Below are positions 51,358 through 60,336 of a stretch of DNA of 64,000 nt, piece by piece; the stretch's first letter is position 1; each line of letters starts with the position of its first letter. Location: contig NZ_CAIJDE010000043.1 in assembly GCF_903819335.1 (NCBI RefSeq), positions 186,001 through 250,000 on the forward strand. The letters run 5' to 3'. Source of the DNA: Flavobacterium panici (GTDB lineage Bacteria; Bacteroidota; Bacteroidia; Flavobacteriales; Flavobacteriaceae). The notes beneath the pieces were generated by a model that was not told the DNA's origin, did not search any database, and worked only from the letters and a program-made list of their open reading frames with translations. Position numbers and translations under genes: made by a program.

Positions 51358-54270
51358 ATGAGAAAAAATCTACAATTTAACATTAAAAATAAATTGCTTA
51401 GTCATCTAATAATAGCTTTTGCTTTATTGATTTCTTCACAATCCTATTCGCAATACATCACGCAAAACCTTGCTCCTACTGCGGTTATCAAAGAAGGACT
51501 TTCGCTGGAACAATCTTCTGACGGAAGAATTTTTATAGCAGAACGCGGCGGGATTGTTAAAGTGTTTCAAAACAATACGGTTACAAATGTATTTACCGTT
51601 CCTACCGTAACAGATAACGAACAAGGGTTACTTGGATTAACGCTGCATCCTAACTTTGCAACAAACGGTTACATTTATGTTTTTTATTCTATACAACCAG
51701 CAGGAGAAAAAGTCAGACATAAAATTGAAAGAATCAAAATTGACAATGCTAACCAAGTAGTAAGCAGACAGGAAATTTTACTTTTAGAACCTATTGGTAA
51801 CGGATTTCATAATGGCGGAGATTTAAAATTCTTCCATGGATTTTTGTATGTAACCGTTGGAGACAGTCAGCAAAACACTAATTCTCAGGATTTAGACACT
51901 TATAAAGGAAAAATTCTTCGTATTACAGAAGACGGACTTCCTGCACCGGGAAATCCATTTTACGGAAGCGGTTCTGTACAAAGGCAAAGCATCTGGGTTT
52001 ACGGATTTAGAAATCCGTGGAGACTGGTTCCCAATGCTGTTGCCGATAAATTATTTGTACTGGATGTTGGAACTTCATGGGAAGAAATTAATGAAATCAG
52101 CAATCCAACAATTCGCAATTATGCCTGGGGACATCCGCAGGGAGGCGACGGAATGCAAACCGAAACTGATTTATTTACAAATCCGATATTTACCTACGCA
52201 ACGGGAAGTATTGGAAATGCTTTAACAAATGGAGTTTTGTATAATCCAACAATCTCCCGTTATCCTAATTTGCAAGGGAAATTCATTATCAAAGATTTTG
52301 TCCGAAATGCAATTCGCTGGTTTGATCCTAATGTTGCGAATCCCGTTTCTACAGAATTTTATTCGGCACCACAATTTCAGGTATTGGGTATGATGTTAGG
52401 AAATGATGGTTTCATTTATTACTGTGAATACGGAAATAATGGTTCATTAATTAAATTAGACTATATAGCAACCGCTGCACCAACAATTGTAAATCATCCG
52501 GTTTCTCAAACTATAATGGAAACAGATCCGGTAACTTTTACAGTTTCGGCAAGCGGAACAGGTTTAACCTATCAATGGCAGTTTAATAATGTCGATATTA
52601 ACGGAGCAACCGGAGCAAGTTATACAATTCCTAATGTAACAAATGCAAATGCAGGCGATTACAAAGTTATTGTAACTAATACAGCAGGAAATGTAACCAG
52701 TAATCCGGCAACATTAACGGTAAAACCTTTTAGTAATAAACCAACGGTAACGATTGTTTCTCCGCTTCCATCACTAAAATGGAATGCCGAAGATGTAGTT
52801 CATTTTGAAGCCACTGCAACAGATGTTGAAGACGGAACTTTACCTGCAAGTGCATTTTCATGGAGTATTGATCTTTTTCACGAAGATATTCCGGGAGCCG
52901 GACACTCGCATCCTGGTGCAAGTCCGCAAGGTGTAAAATCTGGGGATTTCACCGCTTCAAATCAAGGAGAAAAAACACCAAATGTGTGGTACAGATTTAC
53001 GGTAAAAGTAACCGACAGCGATGGTTTAACTGCTACTACTTTTGTTGATATTAAACCTAATTTAGTTGATGTTACTGCGACAAGTTCGCCGGTTCCGCTT
53101 AATTTAGAATTCAATCAAAAACCAGTTACGGCACCTTCTACAAAACAAGTTGTGGCAAATGCAGCGGTACAAACTTTAAATGCACCAACGCCTCAGTATA
53201 TTGAAAATACGCGTTACGATTTTGACCATTGGAGTCAGGGCGGAGCTGCAAATCAAACTTTTACGGCGCCAGCAACAGGAACAATTACTTATACAGCATT
53301 TTATACAGCTACTGTACTTCAAAATGCACCATATCAGGGCTTAGTTGCTCAGATTCCGGGAATTATTGAAGCAGAAAATTATGATGTTGGTCCGGGTGCT
53401 TTTCTGGATAAAAACGGCGGCGGAGATAATGTATACAGAGCTGGCGACGGCGTAGGAACTGAAGCGTGTAACGAAGGCGGATATAATCTTGCGTATGTAG
53501 CAAAAGACGAATGGCTGAAATATTCTGCAAGAGTAAGTACCAGCGGAAATTATACCATCAATTTAAGAATTTCAACGCCTTACCTTAACCGAAAATTACA
53601 TCTTGAAGTAGACGGTGTAAACGTTACCGGAATTTTAAATATCCCAAATACGGGAGGTTTCCAGGCATGGCAGACTGTTGCCGTTCCTAATATTCCTTTA
53701 ACGCAGGGTAATCATGTCATTACTTTATATTTTGATGAAAATGACATTAACGTAAACAAAATGGATTTTGTATTGTCTGGAATTACCAGCCCAGTTGCCG
53801 ATTATGAGTTTACACCACAAATGGGATGCGAAAATGAGCCTGTTACTTTTACATCCGTTTCTATTGGTACAATTGATAACTATTTATGGAATTTTGGTGC
53901 TGACGCTCAGCCTGCAACAGCAACCGGAGCTGGCCCTCATACTGTAACTTATTCTACAGAAGGAGATAAAGAAGTTTCACTTACCGTAAGCAATTCAGAA
54001 GGAAGCAACACGAAAACAGTTACATATATGGTTCACGACTGCCACCTTGGAGTTGAAAATCCAAATGCAGAACCAAATGCAATTGTAGTTTATCCAAATC
54101 CATCAAAAGGAATATTCCATTTATCAAAAGAACTGGAATGGACTGTATTTTCTGCAACAGGAAGTAAAATTAAACAAGGAAAAGGAAATGTAATTTCAAT
54201 TTCTGAACAAGCAACTGGAATTTATTTTATAAAAACTAATGCTTCCAGTAAAGCAATCCCAGTAAGTTAA
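51358..54270 (+). CDS. Giant PQQ-type sugar dehydrogenase fusion with Ig, CBM6, PKD and T9SS domains
   Basis: A 970-residue secreted protein. A signal peptide (about 1-32, SQSYSQ) is followed by a glucose/sorbosone dehydrogenase propeller (about 40-365: GLLGLTLHPNF, VYGFRNPWRL), an Ig-like domain (about 372-455), a PKD-like stretch (460-570), a second linker, a CBM6-like carbohydrate-binding module (about 662-805: IIEAENYDVGPGAFLDKNGGG), a PKD domain (about 810-895) and a T9SS type A sorting domain (about 898-970: YPNPSKGIFHLSKEL). It therefore acts at the cell surface on sugars or polysaccharides. A -7 box TAAATTTG is at 51318-51325. Ends IPVS rather than the usual basic tail, but the motif is intact. 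Confidence 0.92.
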   Translation: MRKNLQFNIKNKLLSHLIIAFALLISSQSYSQYITQNLAPTAVIKEGLSLEQSSDGRIFIAERGGIVKVFQNNTVTNVFTVPTVTDNEQGLLGLTLHPNFATNGYIYVFYSIQPAGEKVRHKIERIKIDNANQVVSRQEILLLEPIGNGFHNGGDLKFFHGFLYVTVGDSQQNTNSQDLDTYKGKILRITEDGLPAPGNPFYGSGSVQRQSIWVYGFRNPWRLVPNAVADKLFVLDVGTSWEEINEISNPTIRNYAWGHPQGGDGMQTETDLFTNPIFTYATGSIGNALTNGVLYNPTISRYPNLQGKFIIKDFVRNAIRWFDPNVANPVSTEFYSAPQFQVLGMMLGNDGFIYYCEYGNNGSLIKLDYIATAAPTIVNHPVSQTIMETDPVTFTVSASGTGLTYQWQFNNVDINGATGASYTIPNVTNANAGDYKVIVTNTAGNVTSNPATLTVKPFSNKPTVTIVSPLPSLKWNAEDVVHFEATATDVEDGTLPASAFSWSIDLFHEDIPGAGHSHPGASPQGVKSGDFTASNQGEKTPNVWYRFTVKVTDSDGLTATTFVDIKPNLVDVTATSSPVPLNLEFNQKPVTAPSTKQVVANAAVQTLNAPTPQYIENTRYDFDHWSQGGAANQTFTAPATGTITYTAFYTATVLQNAPYQGLVAQIPGIIEAENYDVGPGAFLDKNGGGDNVYRAGDGVGTEACNEGGYNLAYVAKDEWLKYSARVSTSGNYTINLRISTPYLNRKLHLEVDGVNVTGILNIPNTGGFQAWQTVAVPNIPLTQGNHVITLYFDENDINVNKMDFVLSGITSPVADYEFTPQMGCENEPVTFTSVSIGTIDNYLWNFGADAQPATATGAGPHTVTYSTEGDKEVSLTVSNSEGSNTKTVTYMVHDCHLGVENPNAEPNAIVVYPNPSKGIFHLSKELEWTVFSATGSKIKQGKGNVISISEQATGIYFIKTNASSKAIPVS

Positions 54271-54313
54271 CAATAATTTTATTTTTTAAGTTTAGAAAAT
54301 AAGCTAAAATAAT

Positions 54314-54348
54314 AAACCCCAATAGATTTTAGGATCTATTGGGGTTTT
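54314..54348. terminator. Bidirectional rho-independent terminator
   Basis: 14-bp perfect stem AAACCCCAATAGAT / ATCTATTGGGGTTT, 6-nt loop, between the convergent sugar dehydrogenase and S41 peptidase genes. Confidence 0.9.
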
Positions 54349-54384
54349 CAATTTATTGAGATAAAACTTTGTAGCTTTTAAGGG

Positions 54385-55704
54385 TTAAACTTTATCTTTT
54401 TTATAAACTCTCTCTTGTCCGTTATGATAAATTCTTTTTATCGCTGTTAAAGATTTTTTCTCGAAAACAATTTTTATACGATATTCATCTGTTCCATCAA
54501 CCAGAAATAAATCTTTTTCAATTGGAGTCAATAAAAGAGTAACGATATTATTCCATCTGTAATATAAATTATCCCCTTCATAAACCAATTCAGATTTTCC
54601 ATATTTGCCTTGATATGATTTTAAAACAGCATTATCAACATGTAATGGTTTTTGTCTGTTTTTAATAACCGGAATAAACCAGTTAAGATTATTTAATGAA
54701 TCTTTATTTTTTAAGGCTAAATTTTTCAAAGCTAATAAATGAGACGTATTTATGGCTTCTTCGCTCTTACATAAAACATCCGGCATAACGCCTTTTCCTT
54801 CAAAATCCAGATTCGTAACCGGATCTTTGACTTCGCCAAAAGGTATATTTACAGAAAAACCATTTGATATTCCTACCCGGTTTATTGGGTGCGCTCCACC
54901 AGCCGTTTTTTCGCCCACAATCGTAACACGTTTTAAATTTTGAAGCGAATAACTCATCCATTCTGCAGCAGAAAATGTAACGGAACTTGTTAGAATATAG
55001 ATATCTATATCGGCCAGACGTTTACCGGGAACAGACGGAAGCAGCCACATTTCTCTTTCAATTTTTTTTCTGTTTTTCTCGTAATAATAATATTTATAAA
55101 GCGGTAATTCTTTATTCGAATAAAAATAACTGCTAATAAACTGCCCCATTTCCATTGCCCCGCCATTATTTTTACGCAAATCAATAATCAGTGCATCTGT
55201 ATTATTTAAAAACTGCATCACAGAAGCGGCTGTTTCGCTCCCAATTGCAGGATCTTCAAAATAATCAAATGCTAAATAGCCAATATTTCCCTCTAAAATA
55301 CGTACTTGCTGAAATCCGAAATTCCTGTTTTTTGCCTCAATTAATTCTGCCGCTTTAATTTTTTCCTGTGCCTTTTTATCTTCATTTTTTTGCAGAGGAT
55401 CAGTCCATTCCGGATCATACATTACTCTAAAATGTAAATCTTTGCTAACCTCTAAAAGGTCCATAGTAAGTTTTGAGGCAAATTCATTTGGCGTTACACT
55501 GTTTTTATAAACTCCTGCATTAAAATTCTCTTTCAATTTTTTCTGAATACTTTCAATTGCATTCGGTCTAATGTAAAATTCTTCGAGTTCTTTACCCAGC
55601 GAATCGATAACTTGTTTTTTACTTAACTCCGTAAAATCAGGTTCTTTTTGTGCGTATACACCAATTGATAATAGCAGTAATATCACATTTATAAGTTGCT
55701 TCAT
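54385..55704 (-). CDS. S41 family peptidase (tail-specific protease-like)
   Basis: A 439-residue protein with a signal peptide (about 1-18, GVYAQ). The N-terminal helical region (ELEEFYIRPNAIESIQKKL) is like the interphotoreceptor-retinoid/tricorn-type S41 family, followed by NIGYLAFDYFEDP and ALIIDLRKNNGGAMEMGQFISSYF, and then the Ser region ILTSSVTFSAAEW with TAGGAHPINRVGISNGFSVNIPFG. It is probably a periplasmic processing protease. It lies 5 nt downstream of a MarR gene on the same strand, so one operon; the MarR operators at 56171-56214 control both. Confidence 0.9.
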   Translation of the reverse strand: MKQLINVILLLLSIGVYAQKEPDFTELSKKQVIDSLGKELEEFYIRPNAIESIQKKLKENFNAGVYKNSVTPNEFASKLTMDLLEVSKDLHFRVMYDPEWTDPLQKNEDKKAQEKIKAAELIEAKNRNFGFQQVRILEGNIGYLAFDYFEDPAIGSETAASVMQFLNNTDALIIDLRKNNGGAMEMGQFISSYFYSNKELPLYKYYYYEKNRKKIEREMWLLPSVPGKRLADIDIYILTSSVTFSAAEWMSYSLQNLKRVTIVGEKTAGGAHPINRVGISNGFSVNIPFGEVKDPVTNLDFEGKGVMPDVLCKSEEAINTSHLLALKNLALKNKDSLNNLNWFIPVIKNRQKPLHVDNAVLKSYQGKYGKSELVYEGDNLYYRWNNIVTLLLTPIEKDLFLVDGTDEYRIKIVFEKKSLTAIKRIYHNGQERVYKKDKV

Positions 55705-55709
55705 CTTTA

Positions 55710-56147
55710 TTATTTTTTACAATTTGAAATTATTTTATGCAGTAATTTGTCCAGTAATTCAATTTCGTCGAATGATAATCCGTCAAGAGCAGTTTTACGG
55801 TTTAGGTTAAAAACAGGCGTTAGTAAAACAATTGTTTCCCTGCCTTTTTCTGTAATTACAAGCTTTGATTTTCTTTTATCAATTTCATTTGCTTCTCTTA
55901 TCAAATAATCTTTTTTAACCATTAATTCGATAATTCTTGTAATGGAAGCGTTATCCTTAAAAATTAATTTGGCAATTTCAATTTGAGAAATTTTTTCATT
56001 TTCATTTAAAATAATTAACACCAAACATTGATCAACAGTAATATCACTTACTACTTTCTCAATGTTTTTTTGGCAAACTTTCCTATATTCTTTTATAGCC
56101 TGTTCTATGGTATAAAGAACCGTTCCTGTTGGATTTTTCTGCTTCAT
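55710..56147 (-). CDS. MarR family transcriptional regulator
   Basis: A 145-residue winged-helix dimer protein with MarR features: VLIILNENEKISQIEIAKLIFKDNASITRIIELMVKKDYLIREANEIDKRKSKLVITEKG at about 45-105. It heads the operon with the S41 peptidase. Two identical perfect palindromes overlap its -7 and -33 boxes, an arrangement that predicts tight autorepression released by a ligand. Ligand unknown. Confidence 0.93.
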   Translation of the reverse strand: MKQKNPTGTVLYTIEQAIKEYRKVCQKNIEKVVSDITVDQCLVLIILNENEKISQIEIAKLIFKDNASITRIIELMVKKDYLIREANEIDKRKSKLVITEKGRETIVLLTPVFNLNRKTALDGLSFDEIELLDKLLHKIISNCKK

Positions 56148-56170
56148 TTTAAATAAGTTATATTTAAATT

Positions 56171-56214
56171 TATTTGATATATCAAATATATATAATTATT
56201 TGATATATCAAATA
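56171..56214 (-). promoter_or_regulatory. Twin MarR operators over the promoter
   Basis: TATTTGATATATCAAATA, a perfect 18-bp palindrome, occurs at 56171-56188 and again at 56197-56214 (26 bp centre to centre). The minus-strand -7 box TATATTTG is at 56190-56183, in the first, and TTTG at 56212-56209 is 18 nt upstream, in the second. So the two palindromes cover -7 and -33. Confidence 0.85.
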
Positions 56215-56362
56215 AAATATTTCACATGATAATCCTGTTTCAACTCTCAGGAAATAACAATTTTATATTTATTTGAAACAAAAGAGTTATCCCAAGAAGA
56301 ATACTTTTCATTTTTGCGGGTTATATTTGTAGTTAGCGATCCCAATAAATACCACACAAATT

Positions 56363-57820
56363 ATGAGAAAAAGTCTAATGCTGCTTTTATTAGTAATTCC
56401 TTTCATTAGCAGTAAAATAACCGCCCAAAGTAAAAGCCAAAAACCCAATATCGTTATTATCAATATGGATGATATGGGTTATGGAGATACTGAACCTTAC
56501 GGAATGACGGGAATCCCTACTCCACACTTTAATCAGGTGGCGAAGGAAGGAATGCGTTTGACTAATTTTAACTCGGCTCAGGCTATTTGTACGGCATCGA
56601 GAGCGGCTTTATTGACAGGATGTTATCCAAACCGAATTGGAATGTCGGGCGTACTGCTTCCGGGAGCAAAACATGCCCTAAATCCAAAAGAAGAAACAAT
56701 CGCTTCACTTTTGAAAAAATCAGGCTATAAAACCGCTAATTACGGCAAATGGCATTTAGGAAATAATTTGCCATACTGGCCTACAAATTATGGATTTGAC
56801 GAGTTTTTCGGGATTCCGTATTCTCATGATGTATGGCCAATTGATTACGACGGCTATTCATTGGTAACCGATCCTAAAGATCTGCGTTCTACCTTTCCTC
56901 CTCTTCCATTAATCAGTAATACGACTGTTATAGATACTATTAGAAACATAAAAGAGGCGTCTAAATTAACTACACTTTTTACCGAAAAAGCAGTGGGATT
57001 TATCAAGAAAAATAAAAAGCAGCCGTTCTTTTTATATCTCACGCATCCGCTTCCGCACGCGCCTTTAGCTGTTTCAGATAAATTTAAAGGCAAAAGCGAA
57101 TTGGGACTTTTTGGAGATGTTATTATGGAAATTGACTGGTCTATTGGTGAAATATTAAAAACTTTAGACCAGGAAGGACTTACCAAAAATACGGTTGTAA
57201 TTGTAACCAGCGATAATGGTCCGTGGCTCTTTTTTGGTGACAATGCAGGATCATCAGGAGGTTATAGAGAAGGAAAATCAACCACTTGGGAAGGCGGAAC
57301 CAGAGTTCCGTTTTTGATTCGCTGGCCCGGAAAAATAGAAGCCGGAACTGTAAACGGATCTCTTATGACGAATATGGATCTTTTACCAACAATTGCCGAC
57401 ATAACCAAATCTGCTTTGCCCGAAAATAAAATTGATGGTCTGGATTTTCTTTCTTTACTGACAGGAAAAACGAATAAAGGTCCCAGAGATACTTTCTATT
57501 ATTATTTTGGTGTAGGAAGCAATAATCTTGAAGCCATTCGTTACAAACACTGGAAATTGGTTTTCCCGCACAAAAGCACATCATACAATAAAAACCTGAC
57601 TGGTAAAGGTGGTTTACGAGGAAAAGGCGCTGTAGTCGAAGTTCCGCTTGCGTTATATGATCTGGCGCACGATCCGGGTGAAGTTCGTGATGTTCAGGAA
57701 TTATATCCTGAAATTGTAGCAGAGATTCAAAAAATAGCCGAAACTGCCAGAGAAGATCTTGGTGATGATTTGACTAATAAAGTCGGAAAGAACGTTAGGA
57801 AACCTGCAATTGTTGAATAA
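56363..57820 (+). CDS. Arylsulfatase (S1 family), exported
   Basis: A 485-residue sulfatase with a signal peptide (about 1-22, KITAQ). The metal Asp pair is at 36-37 (INMDDMGYGD) and the formylglycine site is Cys76 in CTASR, the C-x-A-x-R variant. GKWHLG at about 130 and SDNGPW at about 285 are also conserved. It hydrolyses sulfate esters at the periplasm and needs a maturation enzyme not present here. A -7 box TATATTTG is at 56322-56329. It is a single gene and independent of the larger sulfatase at 22252. Confidence 0.93.
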   Translation: MRKSLMLLLLVIPFISSKITAQSKSQKPNIVIINMDDMGYGDTEPYGMTGIPTPHFNQVAKEGMRLTNFNSAQAICTASRAALLTGCYPNRIGMSGVLLPGAKHALNPKEETIASLLKKSGYKTANYGKWHLGNNLPYWPTNYGFDEFFGIPYSHDVWPIDYDGYSLVTDPKDLRSTFPPLPLISNTTVIDTIRNIKEASKLTTLFTEKAVGFIKKNKKQPFFLYLTHPLPHAPLAVSDKFKGKSELGLFGDVIMEIDWSIGEILKTLDQEGLTKNTVVIVTSDNGPWLFFGDNAGSSGGYREGKSTTWEGGTRVPFLIRWPGKIEAGTVNGSLMTNMDLLPTIADITKSALPENKIDGLDFLSLLTGKTNKGPRDTFYYYFGVGSNNLEAIRYKHWKLVFPHKSTSYNKNLTGKGGLRGKGAVVEVPLALYDLAHDPGEVRDVQELYPEIVAEIQKIAETAREDLGDDLTNKVGKNVRKPAIVE

Positions 57821-57858
57821 GTTTTTGTGAAATGTAAAAATATACCACAAAGTCTCTA

Positions 57859-58202
57859 AGTCGCAAAGTTTTTTTCTCATTTTATGTCATTTCGACTGAA
57901 AGGAGACTCGAGCGATAGCGAATAGGCGAAGCAAATAGCACTAGAAACTCGACAAAGATTGGCGATTCTCTTTGTAAATTTACGAGTGCGATTTCTGCTT
58001 TCAGTCGAAATGACAAACAATACGTTTTAGAATATAAAAATCAATTGCCTCCAGCTTTAGCTGGAGGTTTTTATTTCAATAGCAAAAAGGCTTCAGCCGA
58101 ACTAGTAAAGTTCGGCTAAAGCCTTTTCTTTGCCTGTATTTTTACATCCAGCTAAAGCTGGACGCTATTGAATATTTTTCTTTAAACAAAAACTTTGCGA
58201 CT
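57859..58202. repeat. Nested inverted-repeat region
   Basis: The outermost arms AGTCGCAAAGTTT (57859-57871) and AAACTTTGCGACT (58190-58202) are complementary. Inside are TGTCATTTCGACTGAAAG (57885-57902) and its complement (57998-58015); the hairpin CCTCCAGC/GCTGGAGG at 58048-58067, AAAAGGCT/AGCCTTTT with AGCCGAAC/GTTCGGCT at 58085-58127, and TCCAGC/GCTGGA at 58147-58162. The latter three resemble REP units. No gene is seen from 57821 to 58436. Confidence 0.82.
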
Positions 58203-58436
58203 CTGCGACTTTGCGAGATTAAAAAAATAGTGCCTTCGCGTCTTCGTGGCAAAACATTAAGAACTTAGCTTGCTATTTGAATCTTTTTGCAGCTAAATTT
58301 TTACGGTATTTTTTTCAACAATTTTTGTTCGTAATATTCAAAAAAAATAGCAGTAAAAAAAGGGTTTTGTAATGTACAACTAAACATATTTTCTGTAGTT
58401 TTATGATCTGATACCCCCAAATCAATTAAGTAAAGA

Positions 58437-58871
58437 ATGGCTTACAACAACAACGAATTACTTCGGTTTTTAGATGCTCAAAACAAATTGTATCTAACTG
58501 CTCTTGATGAAATTAAGAAAGGTAAAAAGGAATCTCCGTGGATGTGGTGCATTTTTCCGCAGATAAAAGGAATGGGTTCTACTGATACATCAAAATTCTA
58601 CGAAATTAAAAATGCCGATGAAGCAATCGCTTTTCTTGAGCATCCAATTTTAGGAAAACACCTTATAGAAATAACAGAAGAATTAGTCAAAAAAGACGAA
58701 CTCGAAGCTGTAGATATATTTGGTACGCCAGATGTTGAAAATTTGCAATCCTGTATGACGCTTTTTGCAAGTATTCAAAATACAGAACCGGTTTTTCAGG
58801 AAGTTTTGCATAAATACTTCGACGGATCTTCTGATTTTCATACACTGCAACTACTATACAGTAATTTGTAA
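58437..58871 (+). CDS. DUF1810 family protein
   Basis: A 144-residue protein typical of DUF1810: RFLDAQNKLYLTALDEIKKGKKESPWMWCIFPQI, GMGSTDTSKFYEI, ADEAIAFLEHPILGKHLIEITEELV and a C-terminal SDFHTLQLL. Its homologues adopt an alpha-helical fold and are of uncertain function, mostly in bacteria. No signal or membrane segment. Single gene, following a repeat region. Confidence 0.93.
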   Translation: MAYNNNELLRFLDAQNKLYLTALDEIKKGKKESPWMWCIFPQIKGMGSTDTSKFYEIKNADEAIAFLEHPILGKHLIEITEELVKKDELEAVDIFGTPDVENLQSCMTLFASIQNTEPVFQEVLHKYFDGSSDFHTLQLLYSNL

Positions 58872-58950
58872 AATCAATAAATTCAGGCGGTTTACTGGTA
58901 TTTCATTAAAAATATAATGTTGCATTAGTGTATTTCTAAATTAAGATATT

Positions 58951-58970
58951 TATATTTGCAACACTGTTGC
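58951..58970 (+). promoter_or_regulatory. -7 box and 13-bp inverted repeat upstream of the metal locus
   Basis: The -7 box TATATTTG at 58951-58958 is immediately followed by GCAACA-C-TGTTGC (58958-58970). The repeat covers the likely start point, so it suits a repressor site; a metal regulator of Fur/Zur type is possible but not shown. Confidence 0.5.
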
Positions 58971-58986
58971 GTTTATTTGTTTCATA

Positions 58987-59373
58987 ATGAAACGGTTAAA
59001 TATCCAGCAGAAATACCACCGAATGAAAAAGAAAATCGTAGTTGTAAATTTACTGATGTCTTTTGCAGTATTGTTCGCCATGCTGTTTCAGACGGTTCAC
59101 TCCTACGAGCATATTTTAAGACAGGCTTCTGAGAAACACTGTGAGCATAAAACTATTGCGGGGCAAAAACAAATAACGCACAGCCATTCGGTCGATGCCA
59201 ATTGTCATATTTGCCATTTTGCCTTTAGTACCTTTATTCCGAATTCTTTTCAGACCTTATCATTTCATAAAATAACGGCTGAAACCTCTTATAAATTCTT
59301 TTATTCGAAGGTTTATACAGCATTTTTTAAAGGCAGTCTCTTTGCACTGCGTGCACCTCCCGCATTCATTTAA
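58987..59373 (+). CDS. His/Cys-rich membrane-anchored small protein
   Basis: A 128-residue protein with one membrane span or signal (about 16-37, VVVNLLMSFAVLFAMLF). Residues 51-77 contain nine His and Cys: H51, C52, H54, H65, H67, C73, H74, C76 and H77, arranged as HCxH, HxH and CHxCH, which suggests metal binding. The C-terminus is aromatic. Met13 (at 59023) could be the start instead. It heads the locus of ABC ATPase, TonB receptor and permease. I do not recognise a family. Confidence 0.7.
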   Translation: MKRLNIQQKYHRMKKKIVVVNLLMSFAVLFAMLFQTVHSYEHILRQASEKHCEHKTIAGQKQITHSHSVDANCHICHFAFSTFIPNSFQTLSFHKITAETSYKFFYSKVYTAFFKGSLFALRAPPAFI

Positions 59374-59398
59374 TTTACTACATTTTAATTTTTAAATA

Positions 59399-59456
59399 AA
59401 ACAGCTTTTTACCTATTCAAAATTGGGTAAAAAGAAATACTATTTTACAGCTGTTT
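59399..59456 (+). other. Nested hairpin ahead of the ABC ATPase gene
   Basis: Outer arms AAACAGC (59399-59405) and GCTGTTT (59450-59456) enclose an inner stem CTTTTTACC (59405-59413) with GGTAAAAAG (59426-59434). It may be a terminator after the His/Cys-rich gene, or a leader of the ABC gene; no long T run follows, so the latter is slightly preferred. Confidence 0.4.
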
Positions 59457-59610
59457 AGTTCCTTTATTTGGAACTCAAATCAGCCTTTTTATCCTTGTAG
59501 TAAATTACCACTTCTCAAAATTAGAAAATCATATTAAGCCTTTACGAAACAAGTAAAAGCCTGAGGTTTCTATATCTGTTTAAAATCAATTTACCAAATA
59601 CATAAAAACT

Positions 59611-60306
59611 ATGCTTACAGCAAAAAATCTCACCAAAAAATATGGTGATCATACCGCTTTGAATTCTTTAAACTTAACCATAAACGAAGGCGAAATCTTT
59701 GCGCTTTTAGGGCAAAACGGCGCCGGAAAAACCACTACAATAAATCTTTTTTTAGGTTTTATCGAACCAACATCGGGAGAATTGGAAATCAATAACATTT
59801 CGGTTACTCAAAACAATCAGGAAACCAAAAAACACGTTGCTTACATTCCCGAAACTGTAATGTTATATCCCAATTTAACGGGTTTAGAAAACCTAAAATT
59901 CTTTTCGTCTCTGGCCGGATTCAAATATTCTGCTGGAGAATTAACTTATTTCCTTAATAAAGCCGGTTTGCAGGCCGCAGCGCACGATCAAAACTTAGGC
60001 GGATATTCTAAAGGAATGCGCCAAAAAGTAGGAATTGCGATTGCGATTGCCAAAAAAGCAAAAGTGCTTTTACTAGACGAACCTACGAGCGGTTTAGATC
60101 CAAAAGCTTCTAACGAATTTTCGCAGATTTTAAAAGAGCTTTCTGCCGACGGTACGGCAATTTTAATGGCAACGCATGACATTTTCAGAGCCAGAGAAGT
60201 TGCTTCGCACATTGGCATTATGAAGCAAGGAAATTTAGTCACGGTAATCGAAGCCGATAAAATCTCAGCAAACGAACTCGAAGACTTGTATTTACAAACC
60301 GTTTAA
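59611..60306 (+). CDS. ABC transporter ATP-binding protein
   Basis: A 231-residue ATPase with Walker A GQNGAGKTT at 34-42, Q-loop near 80, signature LGGYSKGMRQK at about 130-140, Walker B KVLLLDEPTSGLDP near 150-163 and the H-loop MATHD. It is of the NosF/YhcH/ABC-2 type, usually paired with a separate permease. The ABC-2 permease at 62823 is the likely partner, and the TonB receptor between them suggests a shared substrate. 30 nt from the receptor gene. Confidence 0.93.
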   Translation: MLTAKNLTKKYGDHTALNSLNLTINEGEIFALLGQNGAGKTTTINLFLGFIEPTSGELEINNISVTQNNQETKKHVAYIPETVMLYPNLTGLENLKFFSSLAGFKYSAGELTYFLNKAGLQAAAHDQNLGGYSKGMRQKVGIAIAIAKKAKVLLLDEPTSGLDPKASNEFSQILKELSADGTAILMATHDIFRAREVASHIGIMKQGNLVTVIEADKISANELEDLYLQTV

Positions 60307-60336
60307 AGGAAAAGATATTTCCAATCAAAGTATAAA

